Part shown: piece after piece, positions 1 through 9,911 of the stretch
Position numbering within the stretch: the stretch's first letter is position 1
Layout of the letters: each line of letters starts with the position of its first letter
The notes under the pieces: model-generated
Seen by the model: only the letters and a program-made list of their open reading frames with translations
What the model was told of the DNA's origin: nothing
The model's database searches: none
From: Daedaleopsis sinensis
Lineage: Eukaryota > Basidiomycota > Agaricomycetes > Polyporales > Polyporaceae
Reading direction: 5' to 3'
Assembly: GCA_033807695.1 (NCBI GenBank)
Contig: CM066303.1
Location: 2,046,001 to 2,110,000, forward strand
Length of the DNA: 64,000 bases
Program-made: the position numbers and the translations under genes

Positions 1-3000
1 ACACCTTTGCGGGATTTTCAAAGCCAGGTGAGCGTCGAGCGACCGCTGTGGAAGGAGCACCGGGGCGGCAAGACCGGACGACTCGCATCCGCGACGGACC
101 GCATCTGCAACAGACGCGATCCACCGCCGTGCGTGGTCGGCGTGCACGTTAACGTACGGAGTCGCGCACCGCAGTCAGGCACGATACGACGTCCCTGCAA
201 AGTCTCGGTGAGTGTCAGTGAGCGAGCGACCGGCGGGAGCCAAGCTATCGGCCACTCACGAAGATCTCGCTAGGTGAGCGGTGAGCGCGTGAGCGGTGAG
301 CTTGGACACCACCCCGGTCAGTCCGACGCCTCGAGCGTGGTTGTGGCAGACCGCCGTTGGCTCTGAAGACCTCCAGTAAGACATGGAGCGACGTCGACGA
401 GGTGGGTCACCTACTACACCTCACGGCCTGCCGCGCGCGCTGCTGACGGCCGCGCGTTGCCCATGACCAGGTCGCCGGTTGGTGAGTGAGCAGGATATAC
501 TGTTGCTATACGAAGTCAGTGATCTATCATGCAGGCAGGGTACCGTGTACACACCTATGTCCGGGATCAAACCGCGATCGCGTCCGGCGGCCCGTGTCCG
601 TGGACAGCAACGTCGCCGACGGCGTGCAGCAGTCCATGTGAGGTGCAGTGCCACGTCCCTGCACAGTACTGTGAGTGTCCGGTTCGATCCAAATGAGTGC
701 ATGGCTCACCTCGGGTGGACCCGCCTATGCCACGGTCAGGAAGACCCCGCAACAGATGCGATCCACTGTCGTCTTCGCATAATCGGCGCGAACGTACGGA
801 GTCGCGTAGAGCAGTGAGGCACGATACGACGTCCCTGAGAATTCTCGGTGAGTGTTAGCGAGCGAGCGACCGGTGGGAGGCCACTTACCAACACCGTGCT
901 AGGTGACACCCCGGACACCGGTCGGCCGGACGACTCGAGCGTGGTCGTGGCCGGCCTTGGTGAGACACGAAGCGACATCGGAAAAGGTGCATGACCTGCC
1001 CCTCTTCACGGCCTGCTGTGCACGCTGGTGACGGTCGCCCATCGACAAATCGCCGGCCGGTGGGTTTTGCTACACGAGCTCGGTGAATAAAGCTAATCTG
1101 GCACGCTAGTTATGGACGCACATACCTCTGTCCGGGATTCGACTTGCGATCGCGTCTACCGGCCCGTGTCCGTGGACAGTAACGTCGGCCGCCGACGGTG
1201 TGCTGGCAGCGTCCGTGCGAGGTGCAGTGCGACGCGCCTGCACAATCTTGTGAGTCCCGGTTCGATTCAATGAGTGCGTGGCTCACCTCGGCAGACCCGC
1301 GTATGCTGCACGGGATCGTCTGCAGTGAACCGGCGGGACTGTGAGTGTCTGACGAACGCAGGCACAAGACTGGGTACTCACTTGCAGTCCTGTGGTACGG
1401 CAGAACGCCGTACTCGACAAGACCGGTCGCACCGTCGGGGGATCGCGAACAGTCGAGTTACCGGTCTACGCGCTCGGAATGGGCTCTAATCACAAGTAAG
1501 TAAGGAACGACTGCAGACAGCATGAGTGTACGTACCTGGTGCAAGTCCCCTGGGCCGGCGTTCTAAAGCAGAGATTGTGTATTAGATCAGGCACGGTATA
1601 CAATGCATAAACGACGTACGCGCGAGTTCCGAGATTGCGATGCGTGCATGACGTCGTCGCGGACGCGCGCGACACGACGTGCGCAGTCCGGCCGACACTG
1701 TCCACGACGAGGAGGTGGGACGCAGATGGGCCGGGAGTATGTGTGTAGGCCCAGACGAAGTGAGAGACGGGGCGAGGGAGCCCAGAGCGAGAGCGGGAGA
1801 GGGGAGGGAGAGGGGTGAGTGCCGTTCGCAGCTCACGCAGCCCGCTCCTTATACGCCCCCGGCTCAGACAGGATGGCCCGTGCACGCAGCCCCCGCTCGC
1901 ACCCCCATATCCACCGTGGGCCCCGCGCCGTCTGGGCACGGACGGGCGGACCAACCAGCGCACGCCACGGCCGGGCGTGCGACGCCAGCCTGCTAGTGCG
2001 TCTCGCGAGTCCCCGCACCATTCAGCCTACGCACCAGACGTACACGAAGTTCGCTCTTGGCGGCGTCGGCTCGCACGCGCGCGCTCGGCTCGCGTTGATT
2101 GCACCTCGGTTAGTGGCGAGCGGAGCGAGGTGCGAAATTGCGAAGATGCGGACGTCCGGGGGAGCAGGACGGGGTGCGGGGGACTGCATCCCCCGTTTTC
2201 CGCCCCCGTCTTCGAAATCTGGGGTGTTCGTTGTGCGACGGGCGAGCCGAGGTGCGCTTCCGTCGGGGGTTGTGTCCTCGTGCTGGTGCTCTGTCGTACG
2301 ACGCATGACTGGCGGTCGGTGGCGGAGTGCGAGGGGAGAACTTGAAAGCCCCGCTCCGGGGTACGAGTCGCGCGACATGCACTGCACTGCGCGCGAGGCC
2401 CGAGGGTCGACGTACTCATAGAAGCCCGGGGAACAGAGACGTCTGCCAAGACGATGAGTGAGCAGGGAGGAAGAGCAGGTGAGCAGGCGGGACCCGATCT
2501 CAGCTATCGCAGTGCGCGCCGCCGCGCCGCCTGTACTTGGTACACCGGCTCGCTGCATACCATCCGTGCGAACCGGTCCAAACTGAGTCGCTCTTTATGC
2601 AGATTTATGCGCGATACACACGCATGGACGGGTGCTCGAAATAGCGGACATCGTCCCGTGAATGGCATCGAGAGGGCGGCGCCGTGCGCTACTAAGTAGT
2701 ACGAGCCGAGGCGGGACCTGATCTCTGTCCGGGTACGTGCCACCCCGACTGTACCTGTTGCAGCTCTCCGCCCAGCGTGCATGAACTGAACCAACTCGCT
2801 CTGCATCCGTACTTCTGGGTAATACACACGCTTGCACGAGTGCTCGACACGGACGTCATCCGCGAGCGGCTCGCATCGCGCGCCACTGCGCCAGCCTGCT
2901 CCTTTGCACACCCGGCGCCCACTCCTTTGTCTGTAGCCCCTCTGAGACGTCCGTGCACGACGTCTCTGTGTCCCCGGTGCACCTACGACGTCTCTGTGTC

Positions 3001-3150
3001 CCCGGCGCACCAGTGCGCAGGTCCGGCGGACGCGTCAATGAGGCAGACTTCGCGTCCCGTGTGTGCCATGAACTGGTGCGCGATGCCCGCCCCGGCACAC
3101 TCAGCAGTCTGCCGGGATGTACCATGACCGGTCCACAGATGTAAGTATAT
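1..3150. repeat. GC-rich non-coding repeat island (copy A)
   Basis: CpG-rich sequence with no credible gene; open frames here are short, low-complexity and overlap in all frames. It contains a diverged tandem pair of about 0.64-kb modules (about 105-747 and 748-1300). Shared landmarks are the CACGATACGACGTCCCTG block near 179 and 822, the GTGTCCGTGGACAG block near 596 and 1167, and the GGTTCGAT block near 681 and 1259. A third partial module lies near 11440-11760 and contacts this island across the unit junction. A 28-bp direct repeat containing GACGTCTCTGTGTCCCCGG lies near 2957-3012. No transposase, reverse transcriptase or long terminal repeat was seen. Confidence 0.7.
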
Positions 3151-3312
3151 CAATCGCTTCAATTAGTAGACTCGGGCTCACGAACTTGAACAGCACACAG
3201 CTCGGGCGCACATGCTCGGTCATCTCGGACTCATATTACCGGATCGCACACTCGCGATGAAGGATACTGCGCGCAACTCGCACTGTTCTATCAATAGCTC
3301 GTATACGTGTTC

Positions 3313-3979
3313 TTAGGCACACCTGTAGAGGGATTCTGCAACAATGGTGTAGAAAATCGATGGCCATACAATGCGCCGAATAATAGTACTTGAATTCCGT
3401 AGACCCTGCATGTGTATGTAGTCCTCACTAATGTTCATGCTACCAGACACAGCTACTTCATACGCTGCAATTTGCGTGCACATCCACTGGAAACTCGGCG
3501 AGGAGGGACTGGCACTCACCTATAACAGGAGGATACGAACATTGTGAGCCCTCAGGCTGAGATAGCGGGGCAAATTGGGTCAATAGTGATAGAGTAGTTA
3601 TGTTCGGTGGATACCTGAACTTTCTACAGTGTGCTCGAGCTTCATAGTACGTCAAAGTCTAGAATATGTTCCGTGAGCGGTGATTGGAAATGACGTGAGC
3701 AGAATGATACATACCACATGCATATCCTGAGTCGTCCGGCATAAACAGGCTTACTGAGACGGCTACCACGAGGATCATCTGTGCGGTGGCAGGTCCTCTG
3801 GAGGGTATAATCATGATGCATGCCCGGATATCCGCTGGAAACGGAAGAATGGTGTCCGGGAGTGGCATGGCAATGAGTAAGGTGTACCAAGTTGTGAGCT
3901 TAGCAGTGGGAGGTAGACAGTGTGTAGAGTGGTAGTGACATGTCAAGGGGGAGCCTCGGGACGACTCGGATGGGACCAA
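3313..3979 (-). pseudogene. Possible decayed multi-pass membrane protein gene (copy A)
   Basis: The minus strand carries fragments with hydrophobic segments: one ending AQMILVVAVS, then after a plausible GT-AG intron a basic segment TLTYYEARAHCRKF, then more pieces towards 3313. Helix followed by Tyr- and Arg-rich loop resembles fungal seven-helix proteins, but no splice arrangement gave a long uninterrupted protein: in-frame stops remain at about 3515 and beyond. I infer a degraded gene or gene fragment. It could equally be non-coding sequence with chance open frames. Confidence 0.25.
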
Positions 3980-5491
3980 CTCGTCTGAAGCCTCTTGCTA
4001 CATCGACCGTGACATCGTACCACTGGAGTATTTTTGTGTGAAGCGAGTCGGCCCGGGAGTAGTCCCGCATCACAATACTTTACGCTAGGATCGGCAAACT
4101 AACCTCAAGACGCCCCAAGTAGCGAGACTGCTATGTTTCAAGAATGATGCTTCTCACTGTTCTCAGCTTCCTTCGATAGCACTTATGGGAGGACACGTAC
4201 ATTCAAGGGAACTTGAAGGACATTGCGTGCCATACTAGTAGCACGGGAGAGAGTGTAAGGATGGGTATACGGAGGATAGTGATGTCGGACTTGGTGGTCG
4301 GACCCAGTGCGGCGATCTCACACCGTTCGGAAGGATCCTACGCAGTTTTCAATTGTAGATCTGCAGATGAGGGGTTGGGACATTCAAGTTTGAAGCTTGT
4401 TCTGACACCGATCACACGGAACTTGGAGGAGTGCCAGGCATTCGGTACCGAGAGCATTGCCTGGAATCAAGCTTGCTCTGGCACCTGTTCACAGACTCCA
4501 TAATCTCGTGCACAATTTGCAGGAGATGCAGTGGACTCACTGCACAGCGATGAGTAGAAAGTTAGTGAAAAGATCAATGCGGGCGGACAAGTAAGTAGTA
4601 CTTGACTGAGGCGGCGCGAGGCTACGCACAATTGATCTCAATGTTCTTGGCTTTCAGATTCAAATGTGTACGCGTAGAGTGCCGAAACTACGCTAACCTC
4701 GCGATGTTGGTGATGGTGGGAGAGAAGGAGAGCCTGAGCGCGCCTGCCCAAATGGGTATGTTCAACAAGATTGAGACGCTCGACTGCGGGTGGCTGTCCC
4801 TTTCTCTTCTCTCCAACCATCGTCAACCATGACTGAAGAATACCTGCTCGTTTCCACATCAACATGTACGAGCTGCACAAGATCCTCGTGTACAGAGTGG
4901 ATTCCGAACATGATCTGCGACGGTACGCCCAGCTTATGCACTACAGTTTGAAACTATGGCTAACCGACTCCGAGTCGTTCCCACACTAGGTATATTGAGT
5001 GGATACACGACAACCGACCTGCTTTTCTGGTCATTGGCGACACTGCTCCGTGTCTCATGATTATTTGGATGTGCACGGAGCACGGAATCGGTAATTGAAC
5101 ACACACCGACTCATCCATCCCAAGCTGTAGCAAGCAGCTCCATGGCCGCCTCCCTCCATGGCCATTTACTCCCCTCCTCCGACTCGTCTCGTGCTGAGCA
5201 CTAGACGTGCGTCAAATGCGGCACATCCTCCATACTATGTGCTAGATTTGAGGCAGCTCATGTCACGGAAGGTACGTGAAATTGAGCACATTGCCGACAC
5301 TCCTCCGTCGAGTCTCACACTGATTAAGGTTGCCAAGCGACCACCTTCACAGGGCAAGCACGACTCCGACACTCGGGAGCCAGCTCAGTCTCACAGTCTG
5401 CCTCGCCTCTCTCCATCACACCCCAGTTCTCCTCCCTCTCTCCCCACACCGCAGTTTGCCTATCCTCCTCCGCCGCGACACACTCTCACAC
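3980..5491. other. Intergenic stretch without a recognised gene (copy A)
   Basis: AT-richer than its surroundings. Open frames are below 115 codons and match nothing I recognise. The last 400 bp before 5492 is CT-rich on the + strand, as expected for a fungal promoter and 5' leader of the next gene. Copy B equivalent: 16355-17866. Confidence 0.5.
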
Positions 5492-6270
5492 ATGTCTAGC
5501 ACACCGCCTTTCAGCCCGTCCGAGCTCGAGGTTCCAAAACACGTTCGCGAGGAGTGGGAGCAGCTGAGCTCGGAGCGGGACCGCCGACGGGGCGAGGTGC
5601 GGGCTCGGTTCACGTGGAGACTAGGTGAGCGCGATTGAACTTTGGTTGCACCGCTGGCTGACAGTCTGCAGTGACTCTCACCGGGAACAGGAGAGCGTTC
5701 ATGCGCTGGACTCCGTCCGAGTACCTCAGAGTCGTGCTCGGTGAGTACGGCTGCAAGGTCGTCGGGTTCTGGCCGCCGGAGGTCCCGTTCGAGAACCCGA
5801 GCAAGCTGACGGGCGGGATTGAACCGCTGCGGACGCTGCTGGACCTGTGGATGTCCGGTGCGCTGCGGATCGTCAAGATCGAGCCAGGCGACCTCGAACA
5901 GGCGGCGAGGGATCCGGAGAGCATGCTCCCGAACGGTGTGTCTTCCGCCGACATGCCCGAGCCCATGCCACAGGTGCGAGTGCTGCCGCTTGTGCTCCAT
6001 CCCCACGACATGCACCCGCTCTCGCATCCTAAGGTCGATTCGGGGCTGTACGAGGTGACGACGACAGCCGGGCCGGCGACGAGGAAGCGGAGACAGCGGG
6101 GGGACGGGAAGAAACCACGGGCGCGGCCGATCTCCCGGCGGCGACCGCGGGCGCACCTGCGCGGCGTGCTCACGAGCGAGTATGTCTACGAGGCGGCGGG
6201 GCACTCTGTGCTCTCTGACGAGTATGTCGAGCGGTGGCCTTCGGGGGCATTCAGTGTGTTTCAGGTGTAG
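5492..6270 (+). CDS. Hypothetical basidiomycete protein with VPF.NPS..TGG..PLR motif (copy A)
   Basis: Function unknown. Exons 5492-5624 and 5672-6270 around a 47-nt GTGAGC...GCAG intron give 243 residues; phase (1) matches on both sides. The ATG at 5492 is the first in frame after a CT-rich leader. The central block, about residues 75-115 (VPFENPSKLTGGIEPLRTLL then DLWMSGALR), follows a pattern I know from an expanded family of uncharacterised Agaricomycete proteins. The N-terminus (residues 8-40) is charged and probably helical; residues 175-205 are very Arg/Lys-rich (ATRKRRQRG, ISRRRPRAH), so nucleic-acid binding or nuclear location is possible but only inferred. There is no signal peptide or membrane segment. 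The 3' flank differs completely from copy B right after the stop codon. Confidence 0.7.
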
Positions 6271-6344
6271 CGAGTCGTAATATATTTCAATAGCTCTCAA
6301 TCAGTGTAAGGGAGTAGTAGTGAACAATCTCCTCCATCCTGTCA

Positions 6345-6570
6345 GTGCACCGGGAGCAGTCCTGCTCGAACACCCACCTCTCGACGCTCTGTATCCTCTG
6401 AGAACACCCGCCACTCTCTATCCTCTGAGAACACCCGCCCCTCTCTATCCTCTGAAAACGCCCACCGTTCTCTATGCTCTGAAAACAGTCACCGTTCTCT
6501 ACCCACCGTTCTCTGTCCCCCAAAAACACCCACCGTTCTCTATCCTCCAGAAAACACCCTAACTTACGAA
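6345..6570. repeat. 27-28 bp minisatellite (copy A)
   Basis: About six imperfect units of the form CTCTGAAAACACCC followed by ACCGTTCTCTATC stand head to tail between the hypothetical gene and the 3' end of the amidohydrolase. Unit number differs between the duplicated copies. Confidence 0.85.
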
Positions 6571-6742
6571 TTCTCTCTGTGGCAGGCATAGTCTCCTCGC
6601 CTCTCTGCCGTCCGCCTATCCCGCGACCCTGTCGGAACGCATCTCGCGACACCAACTCGCGAGTCGCTTGGCACTGTGTATTGCTACAATAATGATACAT
6701 TACACCAACACCGCCCAGGCCCTAGCCGCGAGGACACACGCA

Positions 6743-9464
6743 CTAAATACCTCCATACGCCACCTTGCCATCCACTATCGTCGCTCTCACCGCCGTCTGC
6801 AGAATGTCGCCGAACGGCTGGCCCTCGTCCATGATGTCGCGGTCCAGAACGACAAAGTCCGCGCGTTTCCCGGGGGCCAGCGAGCCGAGCGTGTCCTCTG
6901 CGAACGCCGCGTATGCCGCGTCGAGAGTCATGCCCTTCAGAGCTTGCGCGCGGGTCAGGCGCTCGGCGGAGAACCTGCGTGCGCACTCTTGTCAGCACGT
7001 CTAGGGGTGAGAAGGGACGAGAACGGCGCACCATCCACCTGCCCCGTGTGGGCTGTTGCCCTCGGTGTCCAGCCGGGAGACGGCGGCGTAGAAACCGAGG
7101 AGCGGATTGATGCTCTCGACCGGAAAGTCGGAGCCGAGGGGAAGAATGCCGTCGCGGGACGCTTTTAGGAGTGTCTGGTACGCGTATGCCCCCTTCATCC
7201 GCTCTGGTCCCTGCACGAAAGCTTCAGTCGTGTATTTTGGCCGGTGGAGTCACGAGCGTACCAGTCGCGTCTCCGCATACCACATATCACTTGTGCTGAG
7301 TTATCATCAGCCCTCTACTACCTACGATAGACACCGAGCGCCGCACTCACGCGTGTGTTGGCTGTACACTGTTCAGGACTGCAGGAATGTTCAAACGTGA
7401 GGCTCCATAGCCGTATAAGAGAGGTACTGACCACCGAGCTTGCCAGACCGTTCGAGGTCTTCGACCTGCATGATCTGTGAGTGCTCGTTGCGCGGCCGTC
7501 TCTTGGCGACCGCGTCCTTGTCGCCGCTCTCCTCGCCAATGGCCTCGAGCACATCCAAAACAGCTTTGTTGGCGCGGTCGCCGATCGCGTGGATGTTCTA
7601 ATCCTAAATGTCAACGGACTGTAGGGCACTGCAAACGGAGCAAGGACATACGACGCCCCATCCTTTCGCCCACCAGGCGCGCGCGACCTTGCCCAGGTCT
7701 TCTTCGGAGAGACGCATGATACCGCGCACATCCGGCTTGTCCGAGTACGGAGCCAGGAGCGCGGCACCCCAAGAGCCGAGCGCCCCATCTGTGAACAGTT
7801 TCACGCTGCGCATGCGGATGCGCGAGGCTGGGTCAGGGTCGTAGATCTCGAGATTTCGCTCTTCTTCAGGTGATAGTCGGCCCGAGTCAGCCATGGCATA
7901 CACGCGAATCTGAAGGTTCAACGTTCAATGCTTGTCAGGACTCAGTGTATGCGTATCATACTGTGAAACGTCAACGCACGGGAAGCTGGCCCTCTGAATC
8001 GAGTCTAGTAGGACTCGGGATGAGCAAATTTGTTGGACCGACGGAGATCCAAGACTTACTCCTTGAACAGCTCAAATTCCTCGATGCTCGTTGACGCATC
8101 ATGGACGCTGGTCAGTCCAACGGCGAGCGCGTCTTTCAGGGCTCGCTCTGCATATTCGCCCATCACGCGTTTTGATGGTTTGGGCACTGGAACCAGTGCT
8201 TGTGCATCATCCAGGAAAACACCGGTAGGCTCGCCGGTCGTTGGATCGCGTATGATCTCGCCGCCGGGGACAGTAGCTGGGAAGCCCTCGCTGAGGTGCT
8301 CTTTGGTCAACTGAAGGGCGCGCGGAGAGAGCCAGACCGCGTGTAAGTCGACACGGTGCAAGACGATGGGTAAAGAGGCCAGGGATGGTCGAGATGCAAT
8401 GTCGGCCTGTAGTGAACAGTTAGTATCACCGGGGGCGTGGTCTGATGTAACGAGTCGTTACACTGTGATTCTAGCGTGATTACAATCCAAATATGACTTT
8501 CCTTTGTCAATGTGTTCCATCCTGGATACATCGTGGTTACATGCGACTCTGAAAAGTATCCAGGATGTAACACAAAAACACGGGATCATTTTGAATGTTT
8601 TTAGCATGCCATTGCACTGCGACAAACGAGAGAAACGTGTGGATTTTGACCACGATATGACCACGATGTAAGTGCTCGTTACATCGCTCAATGCCCCCGG
8701 TGTATGGCCCTGGAATGATGGCGATGCAGGAACGTACGGCGGTTGGGAAAGCACCGTTCGTGTCTTCCCAGCGCGTCTGATCCCAACCAACACCCTCTAT
8801 CCAGGTGTCGGCGTCAGACGGGTGCTTCCGTACATAATCTTCTACTACGTCGAGGAGTCCGGCCAAGGAGCGCACTTGATCAAGACGGAGTTGCATCTTG
8901 AAACCATACGGTAGTAAGTGCCCGTGAGCATCTGTGAAATATTAGGTCGTGCCGGCATGATACATGGTGGCAGAAAGGCGCATACCAGCCAGACCAGGGA
9001 CCACTATGGAGCCTGCAGGTACATTGTAGACAGGAAGCGGCTTCTTGGCCGAAGGCTCGTTCCCATAAAATTTGCGAATGAGCTCGTTCTGGTACTCGTC
9101 CCAGTACGATTGGAGTTCGGCTAGCGTTCCAAGTTCGTCACGAGCCATACACCCAACGTTACTAGTACTGACCTAAAGTCCCTGTTGCTGAGATAGTTAC
9201 CTTGTCAATAAGAATGCAGTCCACTGTCGGGGTATCAAGGTCTACAGTGTAGATTTTACTGCCTTCGGCGCAGAGAGCATAAGATCCTGGCAGAGACGAG
9301 ACCAGCGAGGTAGAACCTTTGGTGAGCGAGTAATAATACGTGGAAAGTCCAGCAGCTGCAGAGGCCAAGAGAGTCCAGACTATCTGCCGTTTTCCAGATC
9401 CGTCATGATGAGATGTCGTCGCAGCCCGTTGTGGCTGCCCGGGTTTGCCAGCTCGTGAAGTCAT
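6743..9464 (-). CDS. Membrane-anchored YtcJ-type amidohydrolase (copy A)
   Basis: Metal-dependent hydrolase of the amidohydrolase superfamily (Amidohydro_3/YtcJ group); the substrate is not predictable. Eleven exons: 9464-9173, 9120-8986, 8931-8738, 8406-8060, 8004-7980, 7909-7652, 7597-7432, 7378-7351, 7295-7262, 7210-7032, 6974-6743, giving 629 residues with all phases consistent. A hydrophobic helix at about residues 28-46 suggests an N-terminal membrane anchor. Metal and catalytic residues are all present: H145 and H147 (DAHGH), K368 (SVKLFTDGAL), H420 (NIHAIGD), H481 (QPTHATSDMW), D521 (LGSDFPVES). The C-terminus returns to the small beta domain (GKRADFVVLD). Exons of 25, 28 and 34 nt are needed to keep the conserved sequence. 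Intron 3 is 331 nt because of a 276-bp insertion; all others are 51-70 nt. Confidence 0.9.
8427..8702. mobile_element. MITE-like inverted-repeat insertion in amidohydrolase intron 3 (copy A)
   Basis: A 276-bp segment is bounded by perfect inverted termini CACCGGGGGC (8427-8436) and GCCCCCGGTG (8693-8702). A second inverted pair lies just inside: GATGTAACGAG (8444-8454) and CTCGTTACATC (8675-8685). TAT flanks both sides (8424-8426 and 8703-8705), a candidate 3-bp target duplication. Removing element plus one TAT shrinks intron 3 from 331 to 52 nt, the size of its neighbours. There is no coding capacity, so it is non-autonomous. The superfamily is undetermined; a 3-bp duplication would fit PIF/Harbinger- or CACTA-like elements. 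Confidence 0.75.
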
Positions 9465-9838
9465 CGTCGCCGGAGGAAACAAGATTCGGCAAGGATGAAG
9501 AGCATGCGAGCGCTCTCCATCCCCTGCCACGAGTCCCACGTAGAGGGTAGCGCCCCGCGAAGAACGACCGAGATCGCCATAGCCAAGAGTGTTGTCGAGG
9601 TAAGTACGAGCTGAGTACTCGAACGAGCTGGCGACGTCATGGGCGCTGGCTTTCCTTCCTGTTATGGCAATCTGCATCTCAGACTGTCCGTGGTCGGACG
9701 GTCAAGCGTCGCTCACGGAAGCGTCGCGATCTCTGCGCTCCTCAGACGGCGCCCCACGTGAAAGCGCTCTCCGCGCTCTCGCACTCGTTTGCTCTCCTCG
9801 CCCTCTGCTCTCCCCCTGCCAGCGCGTTCGGCCCCTCT
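9465..9838. promoter_or_regulatory. 5' flank of amidohydrolase copy A
   Basis: No gene seen. Bases 9465-9607 align with 21896-22034 but with more differences than the coding region. After 9675 the sequence is unique to copy A. Confidence 0.4.
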
Positions 9839-9911
9839 CTCGCTCTCCACCTGCGTGTCCCTCTCGCTCTCCACCTGCGTGTCCCTCACGCTCTCCACCT
9901 CCCTGTCCCTC
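9839..9911. repeat. 24-bp direct repeats, CT-rich
   Basis: Three tandem copies of a 24-bp unit containing CGCTCTCCACCTGCGTGTCC start near 9841, 9865 and 9889; the third is slightly changed. They sit in a longer pyrimidine-rich tract, 9780-9960. Confidence 0.85.

Larger units (their letters stand above)
1..9675. repeat. Tandem segmental duplication, copy A
   Basis: Bases 1-6270 recur at 12376-18645 (offset 12375) and about 6560-9607 recur at about 18990-22034 (offset 12430-12431). A final perfectly shared 29-bp stretch is 9647-9675, matching 22526-22554. The unit start lies at or left of base 1. As far as I can compare by eye, the first 5.9 kb is identical between copies. Beyond that there are substitutions at about one per hundred bases, plus two non-homologous stretches (6271-6345 against 18646-18735; 9608-9630 against 22035-22490). 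Copy A continues into 2.7 kb (9676-12375) that copy B lacks. Confidence 0.95.

Noticed and set aside
1259..1269. GGTTCGATTCA resembles the B box of RNA polymerase III promoters (also near 681), suggesting a tRNA or SINE
   Set aside because: No A box at the right distance, no foldable cloverleaf and no T-run terminator; the third module copy near 11711 does not keep the motif.
1815..2421. Overlapping open frames of 176-200 codons in the repeat island
   Set aside because: Low complexity, present in several frames at once, no splice or domain support, and they overlap repeats.
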